A stretch of 34,235 nucleotides of DNA from an uncultured Aeromonadales bacterium (GCA_902761645.1 CACWLF010000015.1:1-34235), one strand, 5' to 3'. Positions 18,219 to 26,917 are shown, counted from the first letter of the stretch. Notes: generated by a model from the letters alone, not told the origin. Program-made: numbers and translations.

Positions 18219-18719
18219 TTAGTAATCCACCATTCGCGGAGTTTTTTTAATTTTGTATATTAATCCAAGCACTGAACACAGGAATGGCCATGCGACAGCA
18301 TCCGATATAACTGAAAGCAGCATGTTATATTCTATTATTGCCAGACCGAACGCGTGCTCCAGCCAGAATCCTATAATTAATCCCACTCCGGAAATCAGCA
18401 GAATTGTAACACACTGCTGCAGCATGGAATAAGTGGTCATTCTGATAAATGTCTTGCATAACATATAAGCCATTACAGAAAATGAAAAAGCCCTGATACC
18501 CAGAGTATAACCGACCAAAACATCTAAAAGCAGTCCGCAAACAAACGCGTGACCTATTCCAACGAAACGGGGTTCCTTAACAATCCAGAACAGAACAATC
18601 AGTAAAAGGAAATTAGGTTTAACAAACTGAAAAGCATTAGGAAAGGCCATGATATTCAAAATCAACGCCAGAAACATAGTCGTATAGATCAGGATATAAG
18701 TCAGAATCTTATTGTACAT
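18219..18719 (-). CDS. mreD: Rod shape-determining protein MreD
   Basis: 166-aa polytopic inner-membrane protein with about five to six hydrophobic helices, the usual size for MreD (162 aa in E. coli). It belongs to the elongasome with MreB, MreC, RodA and PBP2. The ATG at 18719 has a GGAG ribosome-binding site 6 nt upstream and overlaps the mreC end by 11 nt; upstream in-frame starts at 18731 and 18791 lie deeper in mreC. The motif FVCGLLLDVLVGYTLGIRA matches the conserved MreD core. Confidence 0.95.
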   Translation of the reverse strand: MYNKILTYILIYTTMFLALILNIMAFPNAFQFVKPNFLLLIVLFWIVKEPRFVGIGHAFVCGLLLDVLVGYTLGIRAFSFSVMAYMLCKTFIRMTTYSMLQQCVTILLISGVGLIIGFWLEHAFGLAIIEYNMLLSVISDAVAWPFLCSVLGLIYKIKKTPRMVDY

Positions 18720-19605
18720 CGGCAACTCCATCCTTAAGGAATCTGGCACTTGCCAATCCGATGTTTTTCCCGTCTGGTGTAAAAAATTCACTTGGCCACA
18801 TCAAAAGGACATACCGCAAACGACTTAGCTTCTCCAAAGGCTTGGCCTTTACTTCGGCAAAACCTACGCCATTATCAGGATTAAATTCCGTAACACGGGC
18901 AACAGGATAACCGCTCGGGAATTTTCCTCCCAATCCGGAGCTCACCAGAAGATCCCCCTGTCTTATATCTACATTTCTAGGAAGATCAGATAAAATAAGC
19001 TCGTCTATTTTTCCGGTACCCGAAGCTATTGCTCTGAAGTCATTTCTTACAACCCGGATAGGAATCGAATGTTCTCTGTCCGTTATCAGCAACGCTCTGC
19101 TCATTTTGGTCGATACCGTTACCACCTGCCCCACAATGCCGTCTTCTCCGATTATAGGCTGACCGACATAAACCCCGTTTTCCGTGCCTTTGTTTATTAC
19201 TATCTGCTGCTGGAAAGGATCTGTTGCAACATTCATAATTTCTGCGACTTCAACACGTGAATCCAATTGAATCGGGGATTCAAGCAGCGCGCGAAGTTTA
19301 ATGTTTTCATGCTTAAGCTGACCGTATTTAAGCAGTTCGCTTTTCAGCAGCATTAATGTTTCATTAAGATGTCTGTTGTCTTCCACCAGCTGGGAACGTG
19401 TTCTGATCTGTTCACGAAAGGCGGAAGTCAACTTAAAGGGACTATGAGCAATGAGATAAAGAGGACTGAAGATTGTATCAGTATAAACACGCATCTCTGT
19501 AGACCAATGGGAGCGCGAATCTGAAATAATCAAGGCAAAAGAGCAGACAACCGCCGCAAATAATTTGAGCGACGGAGACAAACCAGGCAAATTCTGATTT
19601 TTCAT
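18709..19605 (-). CDS. mreC: Rod shape-determining protein MreC
   Basis: 298-aa bitopic inner-membrane protein: short cytoplasmic N-terminus, membrane helix (about 14-31), periplasmic coiled coil (about 58-95) and two beta-barrel domains with motifs such as GQPIIGEDGIVGQV, LLITDREHSIPIRV and GDLLVSSGLGGKFPSGYPVA. It links cytoplasmic MreB to the periplasmic wall synthases. It is shorter than E. coli MreC (367 aa), lacking the long variable C-terminal tail. It starts 37 nt after mreB. Confidence 0.97.
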   Translation of the reverse strand: MKNQNLPGLSPSLKLFAAVVCSFALIISDSRSHWSTEMRVYTDTIFSPLYLIAHSPFKLTSAFREQIRTRSQLVEDNRHLNETLMLLKSELLKYGQLKHENIKLRALLESPIQLDSRVEVAEIMNVATDPFQQQIVINKGTENGVYVGQPIIGEDGIVGQVVTVSTKMSRALLITDREHSIPIRVVRNDFRAIASGTGKIDELILSDLPRNVDIRQGDLLVSSGLGGKFPSGYPVARVTEFNPDNGVGFAEVKAKPLEKLSRLRYVLLMWPSEFFTPDGKNIGLASARFLKDGVADVQ

Positions 19606-19642
19606 ATATAATGCAACCTACTGCTCTTTATAAAAACAAGCT

Positions 19643-20674
19643 CTACTGGTTATACAGATCGCGTTTCGGACCTACAAGCTGCTTTAAACGCTCGCAACCG
19701 CCCAAAGCCACGCATGTCAACGGATCATCTGCAATAACAACAGGAAGACCTGTTTCCTTTCTGATTAACTGATCTATACCGGATAATAAAGCGCCGCCGC
19801 CGGTTAAATAAATACCACGTTCACAAATATCCGCAGAAACTTCAGCCGGACATTTTTCCAATGCTTTCTTAACCGCATCCACAACCTTTCTTAAAGGTTC
19901 AGAGAGAGCTTCCAGGATCTGGTTTGAATCAAGCTTAAAGGAAGTAGGAATACCGTCAATGCTTCTTCCGCGAACTTCCACTTCCTTGAGTTCCTCCATA
20001 GGATATGCGGAACCGATTTCGTGTTTAATTCTTTCGGCAGTCTGTTCACCGATAGCTATCTTATGATTTTTCTTGACATAGTCCATAATGGCAACATTAA
20101 AATGATCTCCGGCCATGTTTATGGAATCCGAATAAACCATATCATTGATTGAGATAATTGCAATATCGGTTGTACCACCGCCAATATCCACCACCATGGA
20201 ACCAACAGATTCCTCCACAGGCAGTTTGGCGCCGATTGCAGCCGCCATAGGCTCATCAATCATGAATATTTCGCTTGCACCGATTTTTTCCGCTGCGCCG
20301 TAAATTGTTTTTCGCTGAGCCGGAGTCGCTGCGCTTGGAACACTGATTAAAACTCTAGGGGCTGATTTAAAAAATCCGTTGCCCTGAACCTTCTTCAGGA
20401 AACGTCTCAGCATTTCAATAATATATTTGTCGTCTGCAATAACTCCATCTTTCATCGGACGAATTGTTTCAATATTTTTTGGAGTTTTACCCAACATTTT
20501 TTTTGCATCTTGACCAACAGCAACAACAATTTTCTGCTGATTTTCTGTTTTAACTGCAACTACCGAAGGTTCGTTCAATACGATACCTTTTTCCTTCATA
20601 CAAATTAAAGTATTAGCTGTTCCCAAATCTATTGAAATATCATTAGAAAACATGCTACTTAAAAACTTGAACAT
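19643..20674 (-). CDS. mreB: Cell-shape determining actin-like protein MreB
   Basis: 343-aa bacterial actin that forms membrane-bound filaments guiding lateral wall synthesis. ATP-binding elements are clear: phosphate-1 IDLGTANT (15-22), EPMAAAIG (141-148), phosphate-2 DIGGGTTDI (163-171) and the adenosine motif LTGGGALLSG. An amphipathic N-terminus (MFKFLSSMFS) suits membrane binding. Length is standard. It is the first gene of the mreBCD-maf-rng unit and follows the terminator of the msh operon, the same adjacency seen in Vibrio (mshQ then mreB). Confidence 0.98.
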   Translation of the reverse strand: MFKFLSSMFSNDISIDLGTANTLICMKEKGIVLNEPSVVAVKTENQQKIVVAVGQDAKKMLGKTPKNIETIRPMKDGVIADDKYIIEMLRRFLKKVQGNGFFKSAPRVLISVPSAATPAQRKTIYGAAEKIGASEIFMIDEPMAAAIGAKLPVEESVGSMVVDIGGGTTDIAIISINDMVYSDSINMAGDHFNVAIMDYVKKNHKIAIGEQTAERIKHEIGSAYPMEELKEVEVRGRSIDGIPTSFKLDSNQILEALSEPLRKVVDAVKKALEKCPAEVSADICERGIYLTGGGALLSGIDQLIRKETGLPVVIADDPLTCVALGGCERLKQLVGPKRDLYNQ

Positions 20675-20721
20675 TTTATCAATCCAACAAATAAAAACTT
20701 ATAAAAAAGTAAACTTTGCAT

Positions 20722-20748
20722 ATTCTAGCATAAAATCGTAAATCACAA
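20722..20748 (-). promoter_or_regulatory. Predicted mreB promoter with extended -10
   Basis: On the minus strand TGCTAGAAT forms an extended -10 (TGN plus TAGAAT at 20727-20722). A -35-like TTGTGA (20748-20743) stands 15 bp upstream; the short spacer is tolerated in extended -10 promoters. The transcript start would be about 40 nt before the mreB ATG. Confidence 0.45.
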
Positions 20749-20775
20749 AAAAACAATTTTTTATTTATTGATTTT

Positions 20776-20792
20776 TCACAATTTTATTGTGA
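20776..20792. repeat. Inverted repeat upstream of mreB
   Basis: 7-bp arms TCACAAT (20776-20782) and ATTGTGA (20786-20792) around TTT. No T tract follows on the minus strand, so it does not look like a terminator there. It stands upstream of the candidate mreB promoter and could be an operator; the half-sites are in the wrong order for a CRP site. Confidence 0.4.
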
Positions 20793-20795
20793 TCT

Positions 20796-20823
20796 AAAAA
20801 GCAATCCGGATTTTCATCCGGAT
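20796..20823 (-). terminator. Rho-independent terminator of the msh operon
   Basis: Arms ATCCGGAT (20816-20823) and ATCCGGAT (20804-20811) pair as an 8-bp GC-containing stem. On the minus strand the loop is GAAA and the stem is followed by TGCTTTTT. It begins 28 nt after the mshQ stop and ends msh transcription before mreB. Confidence 0.75.
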
Positions 20824-20850
20824 CCGAGAAAAAGACAATAAACACCAAAA

Positions 20851-23800
20851 TCAGTTCTGATCCAGTCTGTATATTACACGATCGTTACCAGGCCATGCGC
20901 GGAACGCACCGAACGCGTGTTCAATACTTTCCTGCGATATACCGAACCATGAAGGAAATGCCGTAGTTGGATTTTTCGTATCATAGGACTTTAACGGTGT
21001 CAGCATTCCGGAAACACCGCCTTCATAATGTTCCGTTACAGTTGCCGTGTGTATCATAAACATTACCGGTATTTCCGGCGGTGTAATTCTCAGGTACATT
21101 TTTCCATTTTTGGCAACCGCGTACTGATCTGTAACACCGTCAAGAGTTTCTTCAAGCGCCTCTGCCGCTGCATTTCGTTCCGAAACCATTTCCACTTTTG
21201 ATTTATGACCGCCGAAATTTATTTCCTTGTTGCTCTTTAAACTTATATCAGGAACTGTATTATCCAGATATGATGACACATAGAAATTCTGCCTTCCAAG
21301 CCGCGTACACTGATCATCGGTATTTTCAATCCATTCGCCCTCGGACAGAATATCTGCACCGTTTTTTATTTTGCTGAAATACTGCATCTTTACAGGCATA
21401 TACATTATATTTTTCGGATTGGCACGAACATTATCCAGTACCAGCCTTCCCATGCGCAGATCCAGAGGACCGAAGAGTTTGATATATTTTCCCGTTCCGG
21501 AAATGATTTCCCTGCCCATATCCGAATATACCGACGGAGTCTTATAGGATTTTTCAAAATCAATATAATGGGTTTTGTTTGCACCTTCCACCCACATCTG
21601 CATACCGAGATTTGCAATATTAGCGCTGTGTTTCATGCCGTCTGCAGCACTTACATTATATGACGGTATTTCTGCCCTGTATTCTCTTCCGGCATTTTTG
21701 CCGTAATCATCAATCGTTGTTCCCAGCGGCATAATTCGCAGATAAAAATCTGAATAATTCAGTTTACCCTGTTCCCATGACGGAGTTACAGAACCGCACT
21801 TTACACCGCAGTCAATTACCCGGTTATTGGAATTGCCATCAATCAACCTTGCATCATCTGCCGAAAAAGCCGAAAACCTAGGGACATAATTCACAGCCTG
21901 AGGATAATGAGTTTCGTCAAACAATGTTGCATCCAGGCCGTTGGCGGTTTTAGCAATCACCTGCATTTTAACAGGGAACGGCTGACCGAAGTAGGTAAAC
22001 GAGTGTCTGTTGGCTGCATTATTGATGCATGCATTGGCTGTTACATATGTATTGCCTCCTGCATATTGAACCTCGAATGCCCATGGGGCAAAATAACCGC
22101 TTAAATCATTGGCTACTGTTTTATGCACAGTTAATCTGGAAACAGGATCTGCAAATTCATTAATCATGAAATCGAACCGGCCGACATTATCGATCTGATT
22201 TACCAGTACTCTGCTTCCTGCAGTCTTCCATTCCAGTTCCTGGGTATGCAAAAAATTTTCATTGATATTTTCCAGCGATGTACCATGACTGAATGCACTG
22301 ATGGCCACATTTGAATCACCTGTTCCTGAAAATGAGCCGGCCGTCGGGCATTTTTTTAATGCTTCATTGCTTACAACTATTTTTTCATCATTCACGGTAA
22401 CTTCTGATAGGTCTTTACACCATGCTTTCGGTATATAACTGAAGGTAATATCCTTTCCGGAGTCGTAAACTTCGCCCAGTTCCGCATGGCAATGTTCACA
22501 TGTTTCCGCATTCACAGATATGTATGTGGCATAAGGAGACGTTGCAAACTCAACATCACCGGAAACAATATCAGAGGAGGAATCATCATCTGCAGCACCT
22601 GTTTTTATTCTGCCGTCTGCTTTTAATGTAAATTTATCGGCATCATTGTATGTAAAGCCGGGCAGTTTATAAAATCCGTCAGAGTATTCCAGAGTCAATG
22701 TAACTCCGTTTTTGTCCGCAACAACGGAACCGGCATCGGCATAATTAATCAATCTGATATCATCTCCGCTGTCTTTGGCAGATGTCAGGGTAACCTTATT
22801 GCCGATAAATTCCGGGTAGGAGCATGTACCATCTGAGTCTATCGACTGAACAGCAGCCAAATACAACTGCTGTTCCTGACCGGCATAGAATGATGTATTG
22901 ACATTGGACTTGTTCTTATCCCTGTAGAACCTTAACGCCGAGGAAACATGCTCAATTTGACAATTTGGTGAACTGCATGAAGTAAAACCATCCAGTGAAA
23001 CGGATGTTGTGCCTGTCCGTCCGGAAGCTATAATCAATGTTTTAGGTTCGTTTCTGCTTACAGACACTGTTGCCGACTGTGAACCATCACTTGCAAAATG
23101 AGCCACGCCGTTTAATTTTATCTCCACGGAAGAAAGCTCTCTGTTATCCGATGAAATTTCGATTTCTCCCTGCTCGCAGGTCACCAGTTTGGACGGAATT
23201 CTGACAATATATGTTGTGGTGCTTACTTCGGAGAAATTCCATCCGGCATTGTAATTGCCGATTATGGAATTTCTCACGTCAATATTCGGAGCAGCGAACT
23301 TAACCGCCGATGATATTATTCCGATATTATGCCTGTGATCCAGTTCATAACTGTCTGAATCATAGGCATCGGTAAAATACAGACTAATATCAAAACTGCA
23401 GTCTATTCCAAATAAATTATCAATGGCGCTGACGAAAACATCCCAAAAATTCCAGTTGCTGGAATTTCCGCAATGTTCGGAAATATTCCCTATCACATCT
23501 TTTGCCGCAATTCCTTTTCCGGCAACAACATACGCTCCGGAAAGAAATACGCACCCTTCATATAGATTTGAAACGCTGTTACTGTCTGAAAAAAAACATT
23601 TTTCACTGTTTCCTTCAAATTTCGCGTATTCATCGGCAATAACGATTATACTTCCATTTCGGCTTATAAGTCTGGAGGCTGCATTCATACTTAAGTTTTT
23701 AACATGAATCACAGCATATCCTTCAACCTTCAATATGTTATTGCCGGTCAGTTCCAAATCCCTGATCGGCTGTCCGTCAGTATTCTGCAATTCAATTACA

Positions 23801-24264
23801 TGTTCCAGTGCATCTTTGGCGCGGCTGTAGCCCTTCAGGGTATAACAACCGACATCTTCAGCTTTATCGCTGCATTTTTCTAACTTCTTGGTATCACCAG
23901 CTCCGAAATTCATATTCGTATAATATGGTATATTTTCGGATTCACTGTCAATTTCATTCAGTTCTGAAATACTGCCAGAAGGACTGTATCTGCCCTTTCT
24001 CAAACAGTAATCATCACTTCCCTGTATTTCACCATACGGAAAATTTGTAATGATTTTTGCATTAGCGCAGTCATCTCTGGTGAAGAAATCATTCTTCAGT
24101 GTCAGCCCGTATTCAGTACCCTCTGAAACATTGTTTAATCTGTTAAAGGAAAAATCAAACATGTCGGACTTTAAATATTCATTTGCATCCAGAGCGCAGG
24201 AAACACTTGAAGACAAAAAATAAAAGCTCAGTAATACCGGCATCAGCTGCAGAAAACTTTTCAT
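20851..24264 (-). CDS. mshQ: MshQ-like large secreted MSHA biogenesis protein
   Basis: 1137-aa exported protein with a Sec signal peptide (about 1-24). The C-terminal half matches the MshQ pattern (DUF6701-type): FGPLDLRMGRLVLDN, then WIENTDDQCT (C986), and a C-terminal GNDRVIYRLDQ end. The N-terminal half has repeated hydrophobic beta strands (around residues 170-250), suggesting a beta-helix or beta-sandwich surface domain. There are many Cys residues, including a CEHCH motif at 589-593 that has the form of a c-type haem site. MshQ is encoded at the end of MSHA loci in Vibrio and Shewanella; its role is unclear, and a surface or pilus-tip adhesin is inference. The ATG is 3 nt after the mshP stop. 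Confidence 0.85.
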   Translation of the reverse strand: MKSFLQLMPVLLSFYFLSSSVSCALDANEYLKSDMFDFSFNRLNNVSEGTEYGLTLKNDFFTRDDCANAKIITNFPYGEIQGSDDYCLRKGRYSPSGSISELNEIDSESENIPYYTNMNFGAGDTKKLEKCSDKAEDVGCYTLKGYSRAKDALEHVIELQNTDGQPIRDLELTGNNILKVEGYAVIHVKNLSMNAASRLISRNGSIIVIADEYAKFEGNSEKCFFSDSNSVSNLYEGCVFLSGAYVVAGKGIAAKDVIGNISEHCGNSSNWNFWDVFVSAIDNLFGIDCSFDISLYFTDAYDSDSYELDHRHNIGIISSAVKFAAPNIDVRNSIIGNYNAGWNFSEVSTTTYIVRIPSKLVTCEQGEIEISSDNRELSSVEIKLNGVAHFASDGSQSATVSVSRNEPKTLIIASGRTGTTSVSLDGFTSCSSPNCQIEHVSSALRFYRDKNKSNVNTSFYAGQEQQLYLAAVQSIDSDGTCSYPEFIGNKVTLTSAKDSGDDIRLINYADAGSVVADKNGVTLTLEYSDGFYKLPGFTYNDADKFTLKADGRIKTGAADDDSSSDIVSGDVEFATSPYATYISVNAETCEHCHAELGEVYDSGKDITFSYIPKAWCKDLSEVTVNDEKIVVSNEALKKCPTAGSFSGTGDSNVAISAFSHGTSLENINENFLHTQELEWKTAGSRVLVNQIDNVGRFDFMINEFADPVSRLTVHKTVANDLSGYFAPWAFEVQYAGGNTYVTANACINNAANRHSFTYFGQPFPVKMQVIAKTANGLDATLFDETHYPQAVNYVPRFSAFSADDARLIDGNSNNRVIDCGVKCGSVTPSWEQGKLNYSDFYLRIMPLGTTIDDYGKNAGREYRAEIPSYNVSAADGMKHSANIANLGMQMWVEGANKTHYIDFEKSYKTPSVYSDMGREIISGTGKYIKLFGPLDLRMGRLVLDNVRANPKNIMYMPVKMQYFSKIKNGADILSEGEWIENTDDQCTRLGRQNFYVSSYLDNTVPDISLKSNKEINFGGHKSKVEMVSERNAAAEALEETLDGVTDQYAVAKNGKMYLRITPPEIPVMFMIHTATVTEHYEGGVSGMLTPLKSYDTKNPTTAFPSWFGISQESIEHAFGAFRAWPGNDRVIYRLDQN

Positions 24265-24267
24265 TTA

Positions 24268-24792
24268 TTAATCTCCATCCACTAATTCAGAATACACTCT
24301 CTTTGTAGCAACATAATAGGTATCGGAATCACTGTCACCAGCCTCGCATTTTGCATCAACAGTCAAAAAATAATGCACCACCTTGGTATACGTTGAGTAC
24401 TCGTCATCATTATCAATCACCACCGCTCTTCTTTCACATTTAACTTCTGCAGAGCACTGTTCAAGACCTTTCGCTCCCGGAACTATATTACCCTCGGAGT
24501 AGGTTTTTGTTACTCTGTCACAACCTCCCTGGGTATCGTCAATTGCAGTCGAAGGAGCATCGGCGCTGTGTGCATTCAAAGGATATAACTGGTATGTTGC
24601 GATTTCCAGCACCGAATATGCGGCATTATCAGCGCGCTGATACATCACGGTATTGTTGAAGATATCGGACGTATCAACTTTCATCTTGTTCAGAACAAAG
24701 GCAAAAGCTCCGAAAAGTATGATTACAACAACAGAAATCATTATTGTGCTGCCCCTGGAGCCATATAAACCATTCACTGTATTACGGAGCAT
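24268..24792 (-). CDS. mshP: MshP-like minor prepilin (PilX/GspK type)
   Basis: 174-aa protein with an N-terminal prepilin-like segment: a leader ending in SRG before STIMISVVVIILFG. It lacks Glu at position 5, as in GspK. The rest is small and Cys-containing. I chose the ATG at 24792 (MLRNTV), preceded by GGAG at 6 nt and overlapping the end of mshO by 11 nt, over a TTG at 24798. Position between mshO and mshQ and size identify it as MshP; direct sequence similarity that I can judge by eye is limited. Confidence 0.78.
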   Translation of the reverse strand: MLRNTVNGLYGSRGSTIMISVVVIILFGAFAFVLNKMKVDTSDIFNNTVMYQRADNAAYSVLEIATYQLYPLNAHSADAPSTAIDDTQGGCDRVTKTYSEGNIVPGAKGLEQCSAEVKCERRAVVIDNDDEYSTYTKVVHYFLTVDAKCEAGDSDSDTYYVATKRVYSELVDGD

Positions 24793-25543
24793 TGGCAACT
24801 CCTATTCTCTGATAAATAATTTTTGAAGCATCTATTGAATCATACGGGAAAGAATATTCAATCTGAATTTCGCCATACTGATTAAAAGCACCGGCAACCC
24901 TGCTGAAATTAATATCATTCAGACTGTCGGCAAATATACTTTTAATTCCTTTGCTTTCATCTCCGTCGTGTTCAATATACACCAGTTTTGAATTTTCAAA
25001 CTTAATGGTAACAAATCTGTTTTTTTCGCCGACAAAATACATTCGTCCGCGTTCAGATCCTGGAACAAACCTTTTTCCTGTGGCATCAACTTTTATGACT
25101 GCTTTATTGCCGTCAAAGTCAACGTCGGTTACTTTAAAATAATCTTCATTGGAACCGTAATTATTAAATGCAACATATGAATTCTTTTTAATGAACTCGG
25201 CATTGTATAACGGTTTTATGGCGTAAAAGGTAGGATTGCTGTCAAACGCCTCCGAAGAATTTTTAGGAATATATGTATATCCCAGAGCCCATTTGATCGG
25301 CGCAAAGGTTATGCCTCTGCCGTCACCAGCTATTACAATTGAATTCGGAACTGCATTTTTAATCAGTTTATCCATTTTTCCGGTGACAAAATTGGCAGTT
25401 ACACTTATTTTCTGAACATTTGTTGCGTCAACATAAAACGAGAAACCGTTTACTAAAAATTTAGTTGTCATTATGGAAATGGTTGACAGGATAACCATCG
25501 TAACGATCAATTCAATCAAAGTAAAACCTTTCTGTTTCATCAT
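24782..25543 (-). CDS. mshO: MshO-like minor prepilin
   Basis: 253-aa prepilin with leader MMKQKG cleaved before FTLIELIVTMVILS, Glu at mature position 5. The body has the IIYQRIG C-terminal region and a long beta-rich domain as in MshO/PilW-type minor pilins. Two ATGs are adjacent; the second (25540) is better spaced from the AGGA ribosome-binding site, the first (25543) is kept as the outer limit. It lies between mshD (6-nt gap) and mshP (overlap). Confidence 0.83.
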   Translation of the reverse strand: MMKQKGFTLIELIVTMVILSTISIMTTKFLVNGFSFYVDATNVQKISVTANFVTGKMDKLIKNAVPNSIVIAGDGRGITFAPIKWALGYTYIPKNSSEAFDSNPTFYAIKPLYNAEFIKKNSYVAFNNYGSNEDYFKVTDVDFDGNKAVIKVDATGKRFVPGSERGRMYFVGEKNRFVTIKFENSKLVYIEHDGDESKGIKSIFADSLNDINFSRVAGAFNQYGEIQIEYSFPYDSIDASKIIYQRIGVANAP

Positions 25544-25549
25544 TCTTTC

Positions 25550-26158
25550 CTATATATTGGCCTTCACAAAAGAATAATCAACCTCATATCCGTCACTCTG
25601 CTTGACAGTAACAGTTATAAGTTTCCCCGAAAAACCATTGCTGTCAATTTTCAGCGGTGAAACTTCAATTTTTACTGCAAAATCGGCATAATAATCATTG
25701 TATTTTTGCTGCTGCGCTGCATCGGCAGCATCGGAAAAGAAATAAACAACCGGCATATAATCATTGGTACATGCATACGATTCGGTCAGTCTGGAACACA
25801 GTTTACGTGTATCAAAATCATCCACATCATTTAAACTTACTATCACTTTTTCGCTGCTGTCCGGTCCGTAATCCTGCAAAGGAGTACATTCACCGAGAGA
25901 AACACCGGATACAGTTTCTCCACAGCGAAACAATCCTCCGCCAATATCAGATTTTTCATCAAAAGATCTGATTTGAATTTCATGAATTATTCTCTTGGAG
26001 ATTTGTGCGGATTTTTCTCTGATCAGCGGATCTTTAAAAGTGTCAACCTGTGAAATCAATAAAGAAAGTCCACCCATGAGGGCAATCGATAAAACGACAA
26101 TGCCCACAATTATTTCCACTAAAGTAAAACCGTAAACTTTCGTTATTGTTTTCATCAT
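25550..26158 (-). CDS. mshD: MshD-like minor prepilin (PilV type)
   Basis: 202-aa prepilin with leader MMKTITKVYG cleaved before FTLVEIIVGIVVLSIAL, Glu at position 5. The sequence from that helix into LLISQVDTFKDPLIREKSAQIS resembles MshD/PilV, where the conserved N-terminal helix is followed by a call for pilin incorporation at the tip. It is first in the D-O-P-Q group, just downstream of the mshA terminator, so it depends on read-through or on an unseen promoter. Confidence 0.83.
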   Translation of the reverse strand: MMKTITKVYGFTLVEIIVGIVVLSIALMGGLSLLISQVDTFKDPLIREKSAQISKRIIHEIQIRSFDEKSDIGGGLFRCGETVSGVSLGECTPLQDYGPDSSEKVIVSLNDVDDFDTRKLCSRLTESYACTNDYMPVVYFFSDAADAAQQQKYNDYYADFAVKIEVSPLKIDSNGFSGKLITVTVKQSDGYEVDYSFVKANI

Positions 26159-26166
26159 TATTCTCT

Positions 26167-26201
26167 AAAAAAAAGACGGTCGGGAAACCCTCCTGACCGC
26201 C
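26167..26201 (-). terminator. Strong terminator after the mshA-like pilin gene
   Basis: Arms GGCGGTCAGG (26201-26192, minus strand) and CCCGACCGTC (26184-26175) pair over 10 positions with one G-U and one A-C mismatch, 7-nt loop, followed by eight T. It would let mshA be transcribed as a short abundant message, with limited read-through into mshD-O-P-Q. Confidence 0.85.
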
Positions 26202-26227
26202 TTAAACCTTATACAACACCAATAAAA

Positions 26228-26767
26228 CTAGCACTCGCTTGTTTCAATTGTAACAACAGGAGCTGTAATAGTAACCTTACCTTCACTTGTTGTACCTTGT
26301 GCTTCTTGATATTTCACATAACATTTCGGTGCGGTAGCTCCGTTATATTGATTACCAATGTATATCTGAGCAGATTTAGGAGTGTTAGTTTTAGCTTCTA
26401 CCACAACACACCAGTCCACGGATGAATTTCCTGCTCCATCTGTTGAGCATGCTGGCAGCTCCCCTATATCCAACACTGCTTTCAAACCATCTGCAGTTGC
26501 ACATGGATAACCATAACAAACTGTTACCTCATTACCATTAACAGTAATTTTTCCCGTTGAAATTTTATCCTGAGCTTTAACCAACGATTTGCCATATGTC
26601 AAAGATACTGCAGAATTTACCGCTGCTTTCATTCCATTAATTGTTGCAATTCTTGCATCAGACTGTAAATCAATAAATTTCGGAGCTGCTGTAACAGCCA
26701 ATATACCTAAAATCACAATAACAACAATAAGTTCAATTAATGTGAAACCACCACTTGCTTTTCTCAT
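26228..26767 (-). CDS. mshA: MSHA major pilin, MshA-like
   Basis: 179-aa type IV prepilin: leader MRKASGG cleaved before FTLIELIVVIVILG, then the MshA-like stretch LAVTAAPKFIDLQSDARIAT and a VCYGYPCATADGL segment matching the YGYP motif of MshA. Six Cys (84, 89, 107, 120, 149, 179) could form up to three disulfides, the last at the very C-terminus. Its own promoter with an A/T tract, an AGGAAGG ribosome-binding site and a strong terminator all fit high expression, so I take it as the major pilin. It stands after mshC rather than before it. Confidence 0.88.
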   Translation of the reverse strand: MRKASGGFTLIELIVVIVILGILAVTAAPKFIDLQSDARIATINGMKAAVNSAVSLTYGKSLVKAQDKISTGKITVNGNEVTVCYGYPCATADGLKAVLDIGELPACSTDGAGNSSVDWCVVVEAKTNTPKSAQIYIGNQYNGATAPKCYVKYQEAQGTTSEGKVTITAPVVTIETSEC

Positions 26768-26917
26768 AAGACGTCCCTTCCTTTTTTTCCAATATAAAAC
26801 CGAGAGTTGTTTTGTTGATTTTCTCTCACACTTTTTTTAAGTTTATACCCAAAAATCTTTTTTAGGCAATAAAAAAAATTTTTTCCATATCAAAATTTTG
26901 CTATCTGTCTAGAAATT
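26768..26917. other. mshC-mshA intergenic region
   Basis: 150 bp, very AT-rich. It carries the mshA promoter and upstream tract (listed separately) and a leader of about 70 nt ending in an AGGAAGG ribosome-binding site. No convincing terminator for mshC is seen, only AT-only dyads. Confidence 0.6.
26842..26885 (-). promoter_or_regulatory. Predicted mshA promoter with UP-like element
   Basis: On the minus strand: -10 TATAAA (26847-26842, 5 of 6), 16-bp spacer, -35 TTGCCT (26869-26864, 4 of 6). Directly upstream is AAAAAATTTTTTTT (26884-26871), which fits the AAAWWTWTTTT pattern of UP elements bound by the RNA polymerase alpha subunit. No sigma-54 GG-N10-GC pattern is seen. Start of transcription would be about 70 nt before the mshA ATG. 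Confidence 0.6.

Noticed and set aside
20776-20792. CRP-binding site
   Set aside because: The half-sites are TCACA then TGTGA, the reverse of the CRP order TGTGA-N6-TCACA.
24190-24264. Lipoprotein signal in the MshQ-like protein (Cys near residue 23)
   Set aside because: The residues before the Cys (S-V-S) do not fit a lipobox with Leu, Val or Ile at -3; an ordinary Sec signal peptide is a better fit.
26870-26900. A/T homopolymer runs upstream of mshA as a phase-variation switch
   Set aside because: The runs abut a promoter rather than lie in its spacer or a coding frame, and the UP-element explanation is simpler.
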